Of a stretch of DNA of 58,000 nt, positions 32,938 to 42,711 are shown piece after piece (position 1 is the stretch's first letter; each line of letters starts with the position of its first letter). The DNA comes from Diphasiastrum complanatum (taxonomy: Eukaryota; Streptophyta; Lycopodiopsida; Lycopodiales; Lycopodiaceae), in NCBI GenBank assembly GCA_029204225.1, contig CM055102.1, positions 41,941,229 through 41,999,228 on the forward strand, written 5' to 3'. A program made the position numbers and the translations under genes. Under the pieces are notes generated by a model that was given only the letters and a program-made list of their open reading frames with translations, did no database searches and had not been told where the DNA came from.

Positions 32938-33619
32938 AACTTCTCAAAGAAGTTGGTAAGTGTACTTCATAAGTGAGGCTTGGGAAGCTTTATGAATCCA
33001 AGTCTATTTCTAGAGTGTTGACCTAAGAAGACAAATCTTTCAAAGTTTACAAAAGAATGAAGAGAGTCCAAATCTTTTTGTTTTGAGAGTGAAGGCTTTG
33101 GATGATGAGTTATCTTGCATTGATGAGAGCATTAAGGAAGGAGAGTTTGTTAATGGTTTGTTGGATGCTCATGCTAACATTGTACAAAGTCTTGCCATTC
33201 AAAGAACTTTTCCAAGTCTGATAGATCTTCAAGAGATCTTGATCAATGATGAATATAGGCTTCAAGCAAGAGGTGGATCTATATCAACACCTCAAGTTGG
33301 AGAGAAGGCTATGTTCATCAAGGGCAAATTCAAGGGCAAAAGCAAAAGTAAGTGGTCTAAAGGGCAAGATCAAAGGGAGGCTTCTTCAAATGGCAAAAAG
33401 AAAGATAGGTCAAAGCTAAAGTGCTTCTTTTGTAGCATCAGAAGACACTTTGCAAGTGAGTGCTACAAGACGAAGAGAGATCAAGGATACAAGGAAGGTA
33501 ATCTTACTCATGATGAAGATGGTTTGGATGTTCAAAACTCAAATGATGATGCTTTTGTGATGTCTTCATATATGCTTGCTAATGATGGAGAATCTAAGTG
33601 GTGTAAGCTCAGCACATGA
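32938..33619 (+). pseudogene. Copia F gag (5'-truncated)
   Basis: Related to copia D Gag. The stretch NELLKEVGKCTS in broken frame (32938) aligns with NEILREIGTCTT of copia D. The open part (33083 on) carries LRVKALDDELSCIDESI and SLIDLQEILINDEYR. The zinc knuckle CFFCSIRRHFASEC keeps all four ligands, but the usual glycine before the histidine is arginine. The first ~70 Gag residues and the leader are missing. Confidence 0.85.
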
Positions 33620-34100
33620 CTTTCAAGAGTACTTCACTTATTTGTTGGCATATGAAGATGACAAGAAGGTGATCTACCCGGCCAATGATGGTGACTGTGC
33701 AATCAAAAGGATAAGCACAATTCCTATTTCTCTCTCTACAAATATAAATGTTCATTTAAAGGATGTTTTGTTCATACCTTCCATTACCAAGAACTTACTT
33801 AGTGTGAGTCAATTGCTAAGTAAAGGTTTCAAAGTTGAGTTTGATGGAGATGCTTGCATGATCAAAAGGAAGGATGTCTTGACTGCAAAAGGTAAAAGGC
33901 AAGGGAAGTTGTTCAAACTACATGCTTGTGTTATTGCTAACCAAGTTGGATGTGTTGCAAGTGAGAAAATACCTATTCAAGATGTTTGGCATAAAAGGAT
34001 GGGGGGGCATCTCAACTTCAAGTCATTGGAGGTAATGGCTAAGAAGAAAGTTGTGATTGGTCTTCCAAGATTCTTAGCTAGCATCAATTTATGTTTGTGA
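33576..34100 (+). pseudogene. Copia F protease to pre-integrase region
   Basis: Overlaps the gag frame by 44 bp in a different frame. It reads DDKKVIYPANDGDCAIKRIS, VLFIPSITKNLLSVSQLLSK and VWHKRMGGHLNFKSLE, the pre-integrase zinc-finger start. The protease catalytic DSG expected before SSAHDFQEYF is not recognisable, so the frameshift and decay fall on the active site. Sequence stops resembling copia after GLPRF (about 34070). Confidence 0.8.
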
Positions 34101-34625
34101 GTTTCTGCTTCATATGTGTTTTATGTGTTGCAAGTTAATCAGAATTTCAGATATATATGATAAATCCATACTATGTTTCAAGATTTTAATATTGTTTTGC
34201 TATTCTTTAAATATTTTTTATAGCACCACAAGCCTCTCGAAATATGTGTGAATTCTATATTGTTTTGTCATAATTACATCTAAAAATTATTGTGTCCGTA
34301 CTTAAAAATGGATTATTGCAAAGTCCAAAATTAGTTGATCTAGTGTTTAAAGTGATTCTAGCCAAACAATTACAAAGTGAAGTGATGTATAGAATATTTT
34401 AGTATTGAAGTATTCAATAAATCAAATGAAACAATAAGACATTATGAGTCATTGAAAACTACATAGAAGCATACATTTTGACATAATACTTAATGCAATA
34501 AGAAGATGGATTCAATAAGTAGCATGTACAAAGTCAGATGATGATGAGCACAAAACAATAGCGGATGCAACTGCGTAATCTAAACTATCTCTGAATAACT
34601 GATAACTCTACATGATGCACTTCTG
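34101..34625. other. AT-rich non-coding DNA
   Basis: No gene or recognised repeat was seen. Confidence 0.5.
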
Positions 34626-34960
34626 CTAATAAGTAGTAAGCGCTAATAGCAATCCTACATCTCCTACCCAACTTGCATCTGAATAACCATTGAGAATATT
34701 GAGTTTGTCATTCTCAACTGCTTCATAACAAATGCATAAGTCCATAGTAGCTCGAATGTATCTGATAAATCTGATAAGAGCTTTCCAATATGTAATACCA
34801 AAATCAGTTTGCATGAATTGACTTAAAGAACTAATTTAAACTACAAAAGCTATGTCTGGTCTAGTACAAATCATTGCATACATAAGAGAATCTAATATTG
34901 AATGATAAGGATATTCATCCATCTACTCCTCCTCTTCAACCGTATGAGAACATTGGTTAC
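34626..34960 (-). pseudogene. Copia RT-RNase H fragment (C' family)
   Basis: The minus strand encodes SLMYAMICTRPDIAF (about 34870), YWKALIRFIRYIRATMDLCI and DKLNILNGYSDASWVGDV. This spans the RT end and RNase H start and is almost parallel to the copy at 22185-22700. It is about 110 residues, with one frame break. Confidence 0.8.
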
Positions 34961-35379
34961 CTTCATATTGACGTAATTACTTTTTTTTTTTACGAAAATA
35001 ACTATATTGTTGACATAATTACATTGAAAACCATAATAACATTAACCAAAAATGATCCGTTGGTGGCATTTGGACCGGGTGCCCGTCGGGCATACTATAC
35101 GAGCTCGTCGGGCCCCACAAAGCAGCCCACCGAGACCACCGGGTGTCCTCTAAAATAGTCCGATGAGCATTTTTACTATAAGAAGTGGGCAGATCCCTCC
35201 CTGTTTGTCACATTTCCAAGCTTCCAAATTTTCTTATAATTGTTTTTGCAATAGATTGCTTCCTAATCCTCTTGCTTGCAGTTTTATTTCCACACGACTC
35301 TAATCTAAGTAGTTATATTTTATTTTTTGTACTTTTAAGTTAGATATCGCTTTTTAATTATACAATATCCTAAAAGTTT
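34961..35379 (+). promoter_or_regulatory. GC-richer patch with possible promoter
   Basis: The 35060-35160 segment is clearly GC-rich for this window and contains short palindromes (GCCCGTCGGGC, CGAGCTCG). A TATA-like CTATAAG lies at 35176-35182, followed by a C/T-rich stretch. It could be the promoter of the kinase-like gene starting at 36511, with a leader intron between. That link is inferred from order only. Confidence 0.3.
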
Positions 35380-36160
35380 AAGTCCAGAGTGGTTATTTCT
35401 CAAGTTTGTGGTTATTTTAGATTCAATTTTGGTGCATGGCTATTCACTTGGCTAGGTGCTATTAATGAATTTATAATAATCATTTTTGTATGTGATAATT
35501 ATCGATTCATCTTTGGTGCACGACTATTCACTTGGCTAGGTGCTATTGATGAATCTATAGCTATCATGGCGGTTTGTTGCATGATTAGTCTCTTGTGATT
35601 ATTTTAGATTCATTTTTGGTGCACGACTACTCATTTGGCTAGGTGCTATTGATGAGTTCTCATTAATCATTTGTGTACCTAATAATTATTGATTCATCTT
35701 TGGTACAAGACTATTCACTTGGCTAGGTGCTATTGATGAATCTAGAACTTTCATGTCGTTTCTTGCATGATTAGTCTCAAGTTTGTGATTATTTTAAATT
35801 CATTTTTGGTGCACGTCTATTCACTTGGCTAGGTGCTATTGATGAATTTTAACAATTATTTGTATACCTAATAATTATTGATTCATCTTTGGTGCACGGC
35901 TATTCACTTGACTGGGTGCTATTGATGAATCTATAACTATCATGGTTGTTAGTTGCATGATTAGTCTCAAGTTTGTGATTATTTTAGATTCATTTTTGGT
36001 GCATGGCTATTCACTTGGCTTGGTGCTATTGATGATTTTTCAATAATCATTTTTGTACTTGATAATTATTGATTCATCTTTGGTGCACGACTATTCACTT
36101 GTCTAGGTGCTATTGATGAATCCATAACTATCATGGTTGTCTGTTGCGTGCTTATTATTT
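35380..36160 (+). repeat. Four-copy ~190-bp tandem repeat with two-part units
   Basis: The phrase TATTCACTTGGCTAGGTGCT recurs at 35441, 35525, 35628, 35712, 35818, 35901, 36008 and 36092. Steps alternate 84, 103, 84, 106, 83, 107 and 84, so the true period is about 190 bp with an 84-bp and a ~106-bp half. Half-units differ in their arms (TGTGATTATTTTAGATTC versus TAATTATTGATTCATC). The array is AT-rich and not a clean open frame. It lies upstream of a possible splice acceptor at 36503-36505. Confidence 0.93.
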
Positions 36161-36510
36161 AAGGATTGTGTGCATTCAATGTTCCTTGGTTGAAGAATTA
36201 AGATTGTACAAATATTTCAATTTCAACATTTTTAGTATATGTTTATATTTTTGTATGTGAGACAGTGGATTTCAATTTTGTATTTCATATTTCAATTATG
36301 ACACATGCTTACAATTTGATATTTTTAGCATTAGTAACTCGTTAACCTAATTATGAAGGTAGATTTGTTATTCTTACCATCTAGTACAAAAGATTTTTTT
36401 ACCAGATGCTATTTGTTGTTATCAAATAAACAATGTTATTGTAAATTTGTAATATCTTGTAAATTCAATTTTCTAGCATTAGTAACTCGTTAAATTTTTT
36501 CGCAGAACAT

Positions 36511-37500
36511 ATGGTTGATCAAAGAAAAATTCTTCTCAAGTCTCTACGTACATCTGTCTGTCGATTAATAGATGGCTTTAACAACATTGAGTTAGAAAAA
36601 GCTGTTTGTAATGAGGCTCGTGTGAGAGCACTTACAAACTAAATAGTTCAAGCGACGTGTAAAGAATACAACGCCAACATAGAGAAAGTTACGGAAAAAA
36701 TTTTTAGTTTTATTGGAAATGTTAGTAAGTGTCTTTAGGATATGGGAGATGAAGCCCCCTCGGGGATAGATAAAAAAAATAGAAACTTGGAGCAAGTTGT
36801 GGAGAATAGAGAAAGAAAAAATAAAAGAGCTAAAATCAAGACTCAAGTTGTGTTATCAAAAAAAATGCAATTAGAACATCAACGCCATTCACATGTGGGA
36901 GACAGTTCATCCATGGAGCTAAAAAAAAAAATTATGTGACTAGAGACGAGCGTTAGGAATTTTGAATGCACAATATCAGTAGGGATTCCAAATAAATCAA
37001 TTGTTTGGAGGGACAAGGTGAGACTTGGTACATTTAAAACATGTTTTAAAATAAAAATTGTCGGATATCTTTGTTTTTTGAAGTTGTTTTTGCCGCAAAG
37101 AGATGCAAAGGTGAGCAGCAAGACAGATTAAAGTCTTTTGAGCAAGAAGTCAGCATTGATATTGCACGCAAGGGAATTGTGTGTAGTATTGGGCATACAC
37201 AACAACCTCCTTTGGTCTCCATCTTCCCGTACTTCAACGGAGGAAGCGTGGACGATTTGATGATAAAGCTACCATTCAAGAATGGCTCGTTCAGAAGAGC
37301 CATGGCAAAGCTGCAGGGGACTGGTAAGGTGAAGGGTCCTCAACCGGATCCTGTTATATCATCACATGAGATGGTCGAAATCAAATCGGTTTGTGACCAT
37401 GTGTGTGGCATCTCACATGCCTTGGTGCAAACCATGGCATTTGTGCATGATGAATTCTTGTTGCATTGCGATTTGCATGCAGCTAATAAACATCTACTTA
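36511..37500 (+). pseudogene. Protein-kinase-like gene, decayed
   Basis: A possible splice acceptor (TTTTTTCGCAG, to 36505) precedes ATG at 36511. The first part is a lysine/glutamate-rich, coiled-coil-like stretch (ILLKSLRTSVCRLIDGF; LEQVVENRERKNKRAKIK) with in-frame stops at about 36640, 36736 and 36937. A kinase-like N-lobe follows: RLGTFKTCFK (glycine-loop position), a frame change at about 37065, then VVFAAKRCKG with the candidate ATP-binding lysine and SFEQEV with the helix-C glutamate. FPYFNGGSVDDLM fits the hinge. HCDLHAAN at about 37463 fits the catalytic loop HRDLxxxN, with Cys for Arg. It ends right after this loop at LTR-derived sequence (37486), so the activation segment and C-lobe are gone. 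I infer a host or captured kinase broken by an insertion. The family is not identified. Confidence 0.6.
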
Positions 37501-37679
37501 ATGAAAGAGATGCAAACTCAACAAGATATTGATCAAACATCAAACTTATGATAAGATGAAATTGTAGCCCATACAAAAATAGTAAGTTATTGTATTTCAC
37601 ATGTGTGGAATATCAACTAAACAATGCATTCTACACACAAAATATGACCAAAATATCAAACTAGTTGACAATTTCCCAC
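37486..37679 (-). mobile_element. Truncated copia F-type LTR copy
   Basis: The left part (AACATCTACTTA, GAGATGCAAACTCA, GTATTTCACA) matches 38578-38700. The right part ends with the inverse of TGTGGGAAATTGTCAACTAG, matching the LTR border at 39109. The ~320 bp between the two blocks in the longer copy are missing. Its insertion truncates the kinase-like gene. Confidence 0.6.
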
Positions 37680-37772
37680 AAAAGTGAGATCTAGGTGTGA
37701 TTTTGAGTCCATAGCCAAATAGTTTCATGCAAATCAAGTGCATTTGAGTCTTTTGATATTCCTTTTGATATA

Positions 37773-38515
37773 ATGAGTAAGGAAAATCTCATCTCAATCA
37801 AGAGGATGATCTCACATCTACCAACAATCCAAGTGCATGATGGAGAGAGACCTAGGCTTGAGGAGGAGTCTTCCCAACTCATGGTTCTAAGGATATTTTC
37901 AAGAGGCAAGCATTTTTCAAGTGGTATCTACTCCAAGACATCCACTTTCGCTTCCCTTCTATCATTTGATGTACCATCTTACTTTTATGAGATTTCTACA
38001 TCTCAAAGTTCAAATGAGACAATGCTAGTTTTGTATGATGCCTCTTGTGAGAACTTTCTTCATGTCATTAATGGACTAGATCTGGTTCTAAATCATTTAG
38101 AAATCAAGTGGTTGTGTCATCATATGTATGCTCTTGGATCTTGTAAGAGCAAGAATGAGTTAGAGATTCATAGTGTGAAAAATCATGTTTTTCATTTTGT
38201 AAGGCATTTTGTACACTTCTCACAAGAACAAGTGAATCATCCACAAACAACACTTGTATCTTGGAGAAAGTAAGAAGCCTCAATAATATCAAGATAGCTT
38301 TTTATTGCAATATTAGATCTATCATGCAAAAATTTCATAGTTCATGGACTAGTCAAGCTAGAATGCAAAATCTTGATAATCAACACTTTTGCCCATTTTG
38401 TGATTTTGCGCTTCATGTTCATTATGAGGCATGGAGGCCTCGGGTTTCCCTCTTTATGGTGCAAATATTTTCAAGGAGGTGGAATGTGAAGAATTTGGGA
38501 TCAATCAAGATCTAA
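37773..38515 (+). CDS. Unrecognised reading frame between two LTR copies
   Basis: A 166-codon frame (37773-38273) overlaps by 13 bp an 84-codon frame (38261-38515) in another phase; together they span about 240 codons. I recognise no domain. Visible features are a basic, serine-rich middle (SRGKHFSSGIYSKTSTFA), a hydrophobic DLVLNHLEIKWLCHHMYALG segment, and a C-terminal HFCPFCDFALHVHYEAW with a Cys-X2-Cys pair and two histidines. It lies between LTR copies 37486-37679 and 38485-39109, and a purine run sits near its end. It could be an extra open frame of a retroelement, captured host sequence, or chance. The amino-acid texture looks coding, but support is modest. Confidence 0.35.
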
Positions 38516-39109
38516 ATCCATAACTTGATCTTTGGTTAGAAATAGATCAATTCTACCAATCCTGCCAATGTGGAAAAATCAACATCTACTTATAGAAAGA
38601 GATGCAAACTCACTAAGAACTTAATCAAACATCAATCAAAACATGAAATGAAGTTGCTATCCGTACAAAAACAGTAAGCTACTGTATTTCACACGTGTGG
38701 ATCTGAAAATGGCATTTAATGAGCCACACAAAATTGCAAGATATCATCAATATAGTGCATCAATGGATAGATGAACCCAAAGAGAACCACGTATAACCAT
38801 GAATAAGATAAGAGAGAGATAATATCTTCTCTCCCCACGAGTTACATCCTTTTATAGCAGGTCCAAACCTCAATTTAAACTTATTCTCCCTCCATAATGA
38901 AAACCCTACTATTTATGTGACCAGATTCAATGTATCTACTACTCAAATTGAATCTCGCCAAAACTCGTGTTCTATAGTTTCCCACACTTTCCAAAAGTAT
39001 TTATTGGAATGCTTTTAGACTAATATAACTTTGAAAAGTCAAAAATTGGCCTCAATTGCCAAATATACAAATATGACCAAAATAGCAAAACTAGTTGAAA
39101 TTTCTCACA
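38485..39109 (-). mobile_element. Copia F-type 3' LTR (minus strand)
   Basis: Read on the minus strand it starts TGTGAGAAATTTCAAC at 39109, directly after a polypurine tract (39110-39119) and a pol tail. It has a TATA box CTATAAAAGG at about 38850 and ends CCCAAATTCTTCACA at 38485. It parallels the plus-strand LTR at 32519. On the plus strand the left edge (AAGGAGGTGGAA then TGTGAAGAATT) also looks like a polypurine/LTR border, so orientation rests on the TATA box and the pol tail. Confidence 0.7.
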
Positions 39110-39200
39110 CTCCCTCTTCAACTAGTTTATGCATAGACTTTGTAAACATTCCAAGTGAAGTCATATGCTTCATGAGTCCAGACATTTTGCGAGTAAAAAG
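39110..39200 (-). pseudogene. End of copia F pol with polypurine tract
   Basis: The minus strand encodes GLMKHMTSLGMFTKSMHKLV. It aligns with AFIKHRSNLGVISRSMLKSS, the last residues of copia D pol. The polypurine GAAGAGGGAG and the LTR follow immediately. The rest of this element is absent upstream. Confidence 0.65.
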
Positions 39201-39916
39201 AGTGCGAGTTTTGCGAGTTTTTTTTATCAGTATCATTAATTGTCAAGACCAATGGCTATGGTAATTTGATGCACCATATAAATTGAGTTATAGAGATCCT
39301 AGTCGAGTCCATCAACATCGGAAAGATCAAGAGACTATCCACTTTGACCACCACCCAGGTTGTGGCATCTACTCCACCATTTCCATTTTAACTACCATTG
39401 TTTGTGCATTTCAAATATTCTAAAAATATTGTTGAATAGCCACTCCAAAATACAGATAGAACTTATTGTGTTTTGCAAAATAATTTTCATAAAACTACGT
39501 TCATTAGTCATTACCATATTTACAAACAAATCAAAGTTGAGAGTAGACCAACAAAAATACAACATCAACAAGGGCATGAAAAGATTATTTTACAAATTTA
39601 TTTCTATAATTTTGCAATTTATGGTTATAATTATAAGCACTTTGAACGGATTACCTCCAAACCACGCGTTTTGCTCCACCCTTTATATCGGGTCGCTCCT
39701 TAGCACTTTTCGCTAGTTCCATGTCTGGCTCAATTGAAGAAAACATTTTCTTCCTATACTGCAACTTAAAATCCATAAAATAGTCATTAAAGGATTCGAC
39801 ATTGTCCAATGACATAGGTCTTGTAAATGAAAGTCAACTTCTCTCATCAACACCAAAATATTGAATTGTCATCTATTATCAAATATTGTGAAACAAGATA
39901 TGCAATAGAGAAATTG
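39201..39916. other. AT-rich DNA without recognised gene
   Basis: A 118-codon plus frame (39360-39716) is AT-driven and has no motif I recognise. The stretch lies 3' of the minus-strand multi-exon gene and could include its 3' part. Confidence 0.4.
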
Positions 39917-42402
39917 CTACAATATGCACACATCTGCAAAACACTTATGCAAAGCCATACACTCTGCTAATACTTTGTTTGCTATTTCAAACAAGTACTC
40001 CAGCCAAGTTTCTTTGGCAACCCACAATCTAAAATCTTTATCATTTTTGGGGATACCAAATTGGTCACTCATAGAACCAACACACCATTTAAGCCACTTG
40101 CATTTTGTCTCATTTGGAACTGAAGAACAACGCAAGTGATGTAGCTTTTCTAGACCAAGTGCAACCCCCATACTAGTGGTTTCTGTGATGGTCACTAACT
40201 CAAACCATTCAATGCCCAAAGTAGGGTTCACTATGCCCAACATTTTCCCCATCTTGTTTGTCCATCTGTAGTGAACAACAGATTCGGCTTCTTTTATGGT
40301 CTTGTGTGCTTTGTCTGTGCCAGCATTGAACTTGGCTCTAACATCATCCATCTCTTGTGCAATGTCATGCTACACAGTCATCATGCGGCCAACTCAGAAA
40401 TGCACACAATAAATATCTTGGCCAATAAACATTTGCACAATAATAGAAAAATGCAACATGCTCGATAATGCATACCTCATATAGCACAACGAGCATATAA
40501 CGTGTAAGAGAATACCACACATGATGTTCCCACGTTTCAATTCTATTATCTTTTCCGCCTCGGCTAGTTCAACTTTCGTAAATTTTGTCTTGAAATAATC
40601 AAATGAACACTCACACAATCGTCGAACACTATACAACTGATCGCCCAACTCAGTTTTAACAATTCCAATATCATTTAGCCTGATTCAAATTGACAACCAA
40701 TCAACAAATAGATTATCCAAGCAAGTACTACAAAACAAATTTAAGAAAATAGCAAACCTGCTAGACAAACCTGTTGATTCGGTTCATAGAAGACAGTAGT
40801 GCCGTTCCACTCTGGACATCGGACTCGATGAAGCTGGCTCGAACCAGCACATGCCTATTATGTCACACGAAAAATCCTCATGTATTGCCTCCATCCATCC
40901 AACGACCTGTGAAAGTACTGTACTTTAGGACCATAAATGGATCTACAAAAGATCCACAAGAGTGATTGGATGCTTGCTTAACAATCTATCAAAAAACTAG
41001 ACACAAAAAAGTTGATCTAGATTGGCAGTTTGACAAACAACAAGCATTAAGAATCAAAAGCATTGATCAACATTGAAATCCGAGCCCACACGTGTGTAAT
41101 ACAGGCTGTAGTACGGCCTTCAACCTGAGAAACAAGTAGAAATTGATTTGGTTTCATTTGGATCACAAAAACTCAATGTACATAGTGAACTAGCTTGAGA
41201 TTGCCAATGAGCTCCAAAAATTTTCTATCTTCTCACTATGGAGAGAGGGAATACATAGCAAATTCGACTTCCTTCTTGAAGTTAGGTGGATTTCCAGCAT
41301 GTAATAAGGAATTTAACTCACTCTCCTTGACCTAAAATGAAACCCTAGTCTATTTCCTAGAGTTATGCTTGGTAGGTAGCTAGTTGGTCAAATTTTCACC
41401 TTAAACTTAGGTGTAGGTCCTATAAAGTAGGGATGACCACCAAATAGACATGACCAACTCTCTTGACTTGACCTAACCTACATTAGGATGGGTTTCCCAT
41501 GTGGCATCATGGCCTCACATGTGTGGGACCCACTTGTGTACACAATTTACACTATTCTACATGGTTTTTTTATCAAGCTAGATTTGCCAATTTTTGGCAA
41601 TTCTTCACACGACCCGATGATTTCTGTCCCAACAAATGAACATGTGACCCTGCATGTCGCTCCAACATGTGTCATGCGAGATAGCTTCATCAAACTCGGA
41701 ACTTAATTGTTCCCAAATCCCAAAGGACTTTTACATGGTCTTTCACAAGCACACTTTGTCCGGTGGGTGTTGCCATAGACAATATAAAATCACCCTTCTC
41801 CATTAAGTACCCATCTTCTTTGAACAAGCGTTTCAAATGCGACCTTTGTTTTCCAATAGTTCGAATTGCTCGATGGGACAAAATTTGACACAATGGAACT
41901 AATGGGGGTGGAGTATCCCTACTCACCCTCAGGCGAGCCATTGTGTTTGAAAGCATATCCAAATGGAATGTCAAGAGAACTGTACCGATCTCATCTACTG
42001 GCATTGACTTCTTTTAACCTCTCTTATTTTCCAATGCCACAACTTCTCCACTTTCGTGTTCATCACCAATATCTGTAGCTATTGCTCCAGTGTCCACAAA
42101 TGATTGGGATATCTCCGTAAGCTCAATCGATTCCATATTCTGAATACCTTCAATTGGGTAAGTGACACTTATGTCGCGAATAACCTGAAAATCAATCATT
42201 TATCATAAGCCAAATCACCAATATGATTTAAACCAAAATTATATCTTACAAATAAAAAATATGTACTAACCTCTTCGACCAATGCATCATCTAACAAGTG
42301 CATGCCAACGCTTTCCGTGTGTTCCATTTGTAGAAGTGTTTTTGCTTTTGATCTTGTCAAAACCATGCTGTGTATTTTACTCACCATTGCTTGTATTAGC
42401 AA
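39917..42402 (-). CDS. Multi-exon gene of unknown function, split by a solo LTR
   Basis: Read on the minus strand. Exon a (to 42271) carries KIHSMVLTRSKAKTLLQMEH. Donor GTTAGTAC (42270) and acceptor TTTTCAG (42185) bound an 86-bp intron. Exon b (42184 to about 41615) reads VIRDISVTYPIEGIQNMESI, then after an in-frame TAA (42014-42016) DEIGTVLLTFHLDMLSNTMA and GDFILSMATPTGQSVLVKD. A solo LTR follows (41609-40908). Exon c (40902-40758) contains IESDVQSGTALLSSMNRINR. Intron 40757-40680 (78 bp, GTTTGC..CAG) leads to exon d (40679-40476: QLYSVRRLCECSFDYFKTKF, VELAEAEKIIELKRG). Intron 40475-40370 (106 bp, GTATGC..TAG) leads to exon e (40369-39917: ESVVHYRWTNKMGKMLGIVN, KETWLEYLFEIANKVLAECM). I recognise no domain; exons d and e look helical and charged. 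Three short GT-AG introns with open exons support a real plant gene, now probably inactive. Confidence 0.5.
40908..41609 (-). mobile_element. Solo LTR with 5-bp target duplication (copia D-like)
   Basis: A 702-bp LTR lies between two copies of CGACC (40903-40907 and 41610-41614). On the minus strand it begins TGTGAAGAATTG, like the copia D LTR, and ends AGTACTTTCACA. It shares the CACACGTGTG palindrome about 180 bp from its 3' end and the GAATTTGCTATG / CT-rich block with copia D. It lies inside the unknown multi-exon gene. Confidence 0.88.
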
Positions 42403-42666
42403 GATTGTACATCATAGTAACAATACAAAACATCCAAAAACAGCCACTTAAAACAATTCAAAGTACCCACGTTGGCACCCACTTACTGATTCATTTTAAA
42501 GCAAGACTATAGGATGTCTCCAATTTCTAGACCACAATAGCTTTTTGCCTGTTAGCAAAATATGGAAAAATTAGATAAAAAAACAAGTAAAATACATAAC
42601 ACAAAACTTTTATAGTCTAAATAAATAACCAGAAGTTTATCATAATCATAATCATAATCATGTCTA
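42403..42666. other. Upstream flank of the unknown gene
   Basis: AT-rich DNA with no gene seen. A 76-codon plus frame ends here without motifs. It is followed by ATCATA repeats and the inverted-repeat element. Confidence 0.35.
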
Positions 42667-42711
42667 GAGAAGCTGGGAAAATGATAACATCATAATCATA
42701 ATCATAATCAT
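42646..42711. repeat. ATCATA repeat, two clusters
   Basis: Two (ATCATA)n stretches, about 42639-42660 and 42690-42711, flank the left inverted terminus of the element below. Confidence 0.8.

Noticed and set aside
38104-38292. FVDDSLVL on the minus strand as an RT catalytic box
   Set aside because: The surrounding residues do not follow the copia RT pattern, and the plus-strand frame is longer. Probably coincidence.
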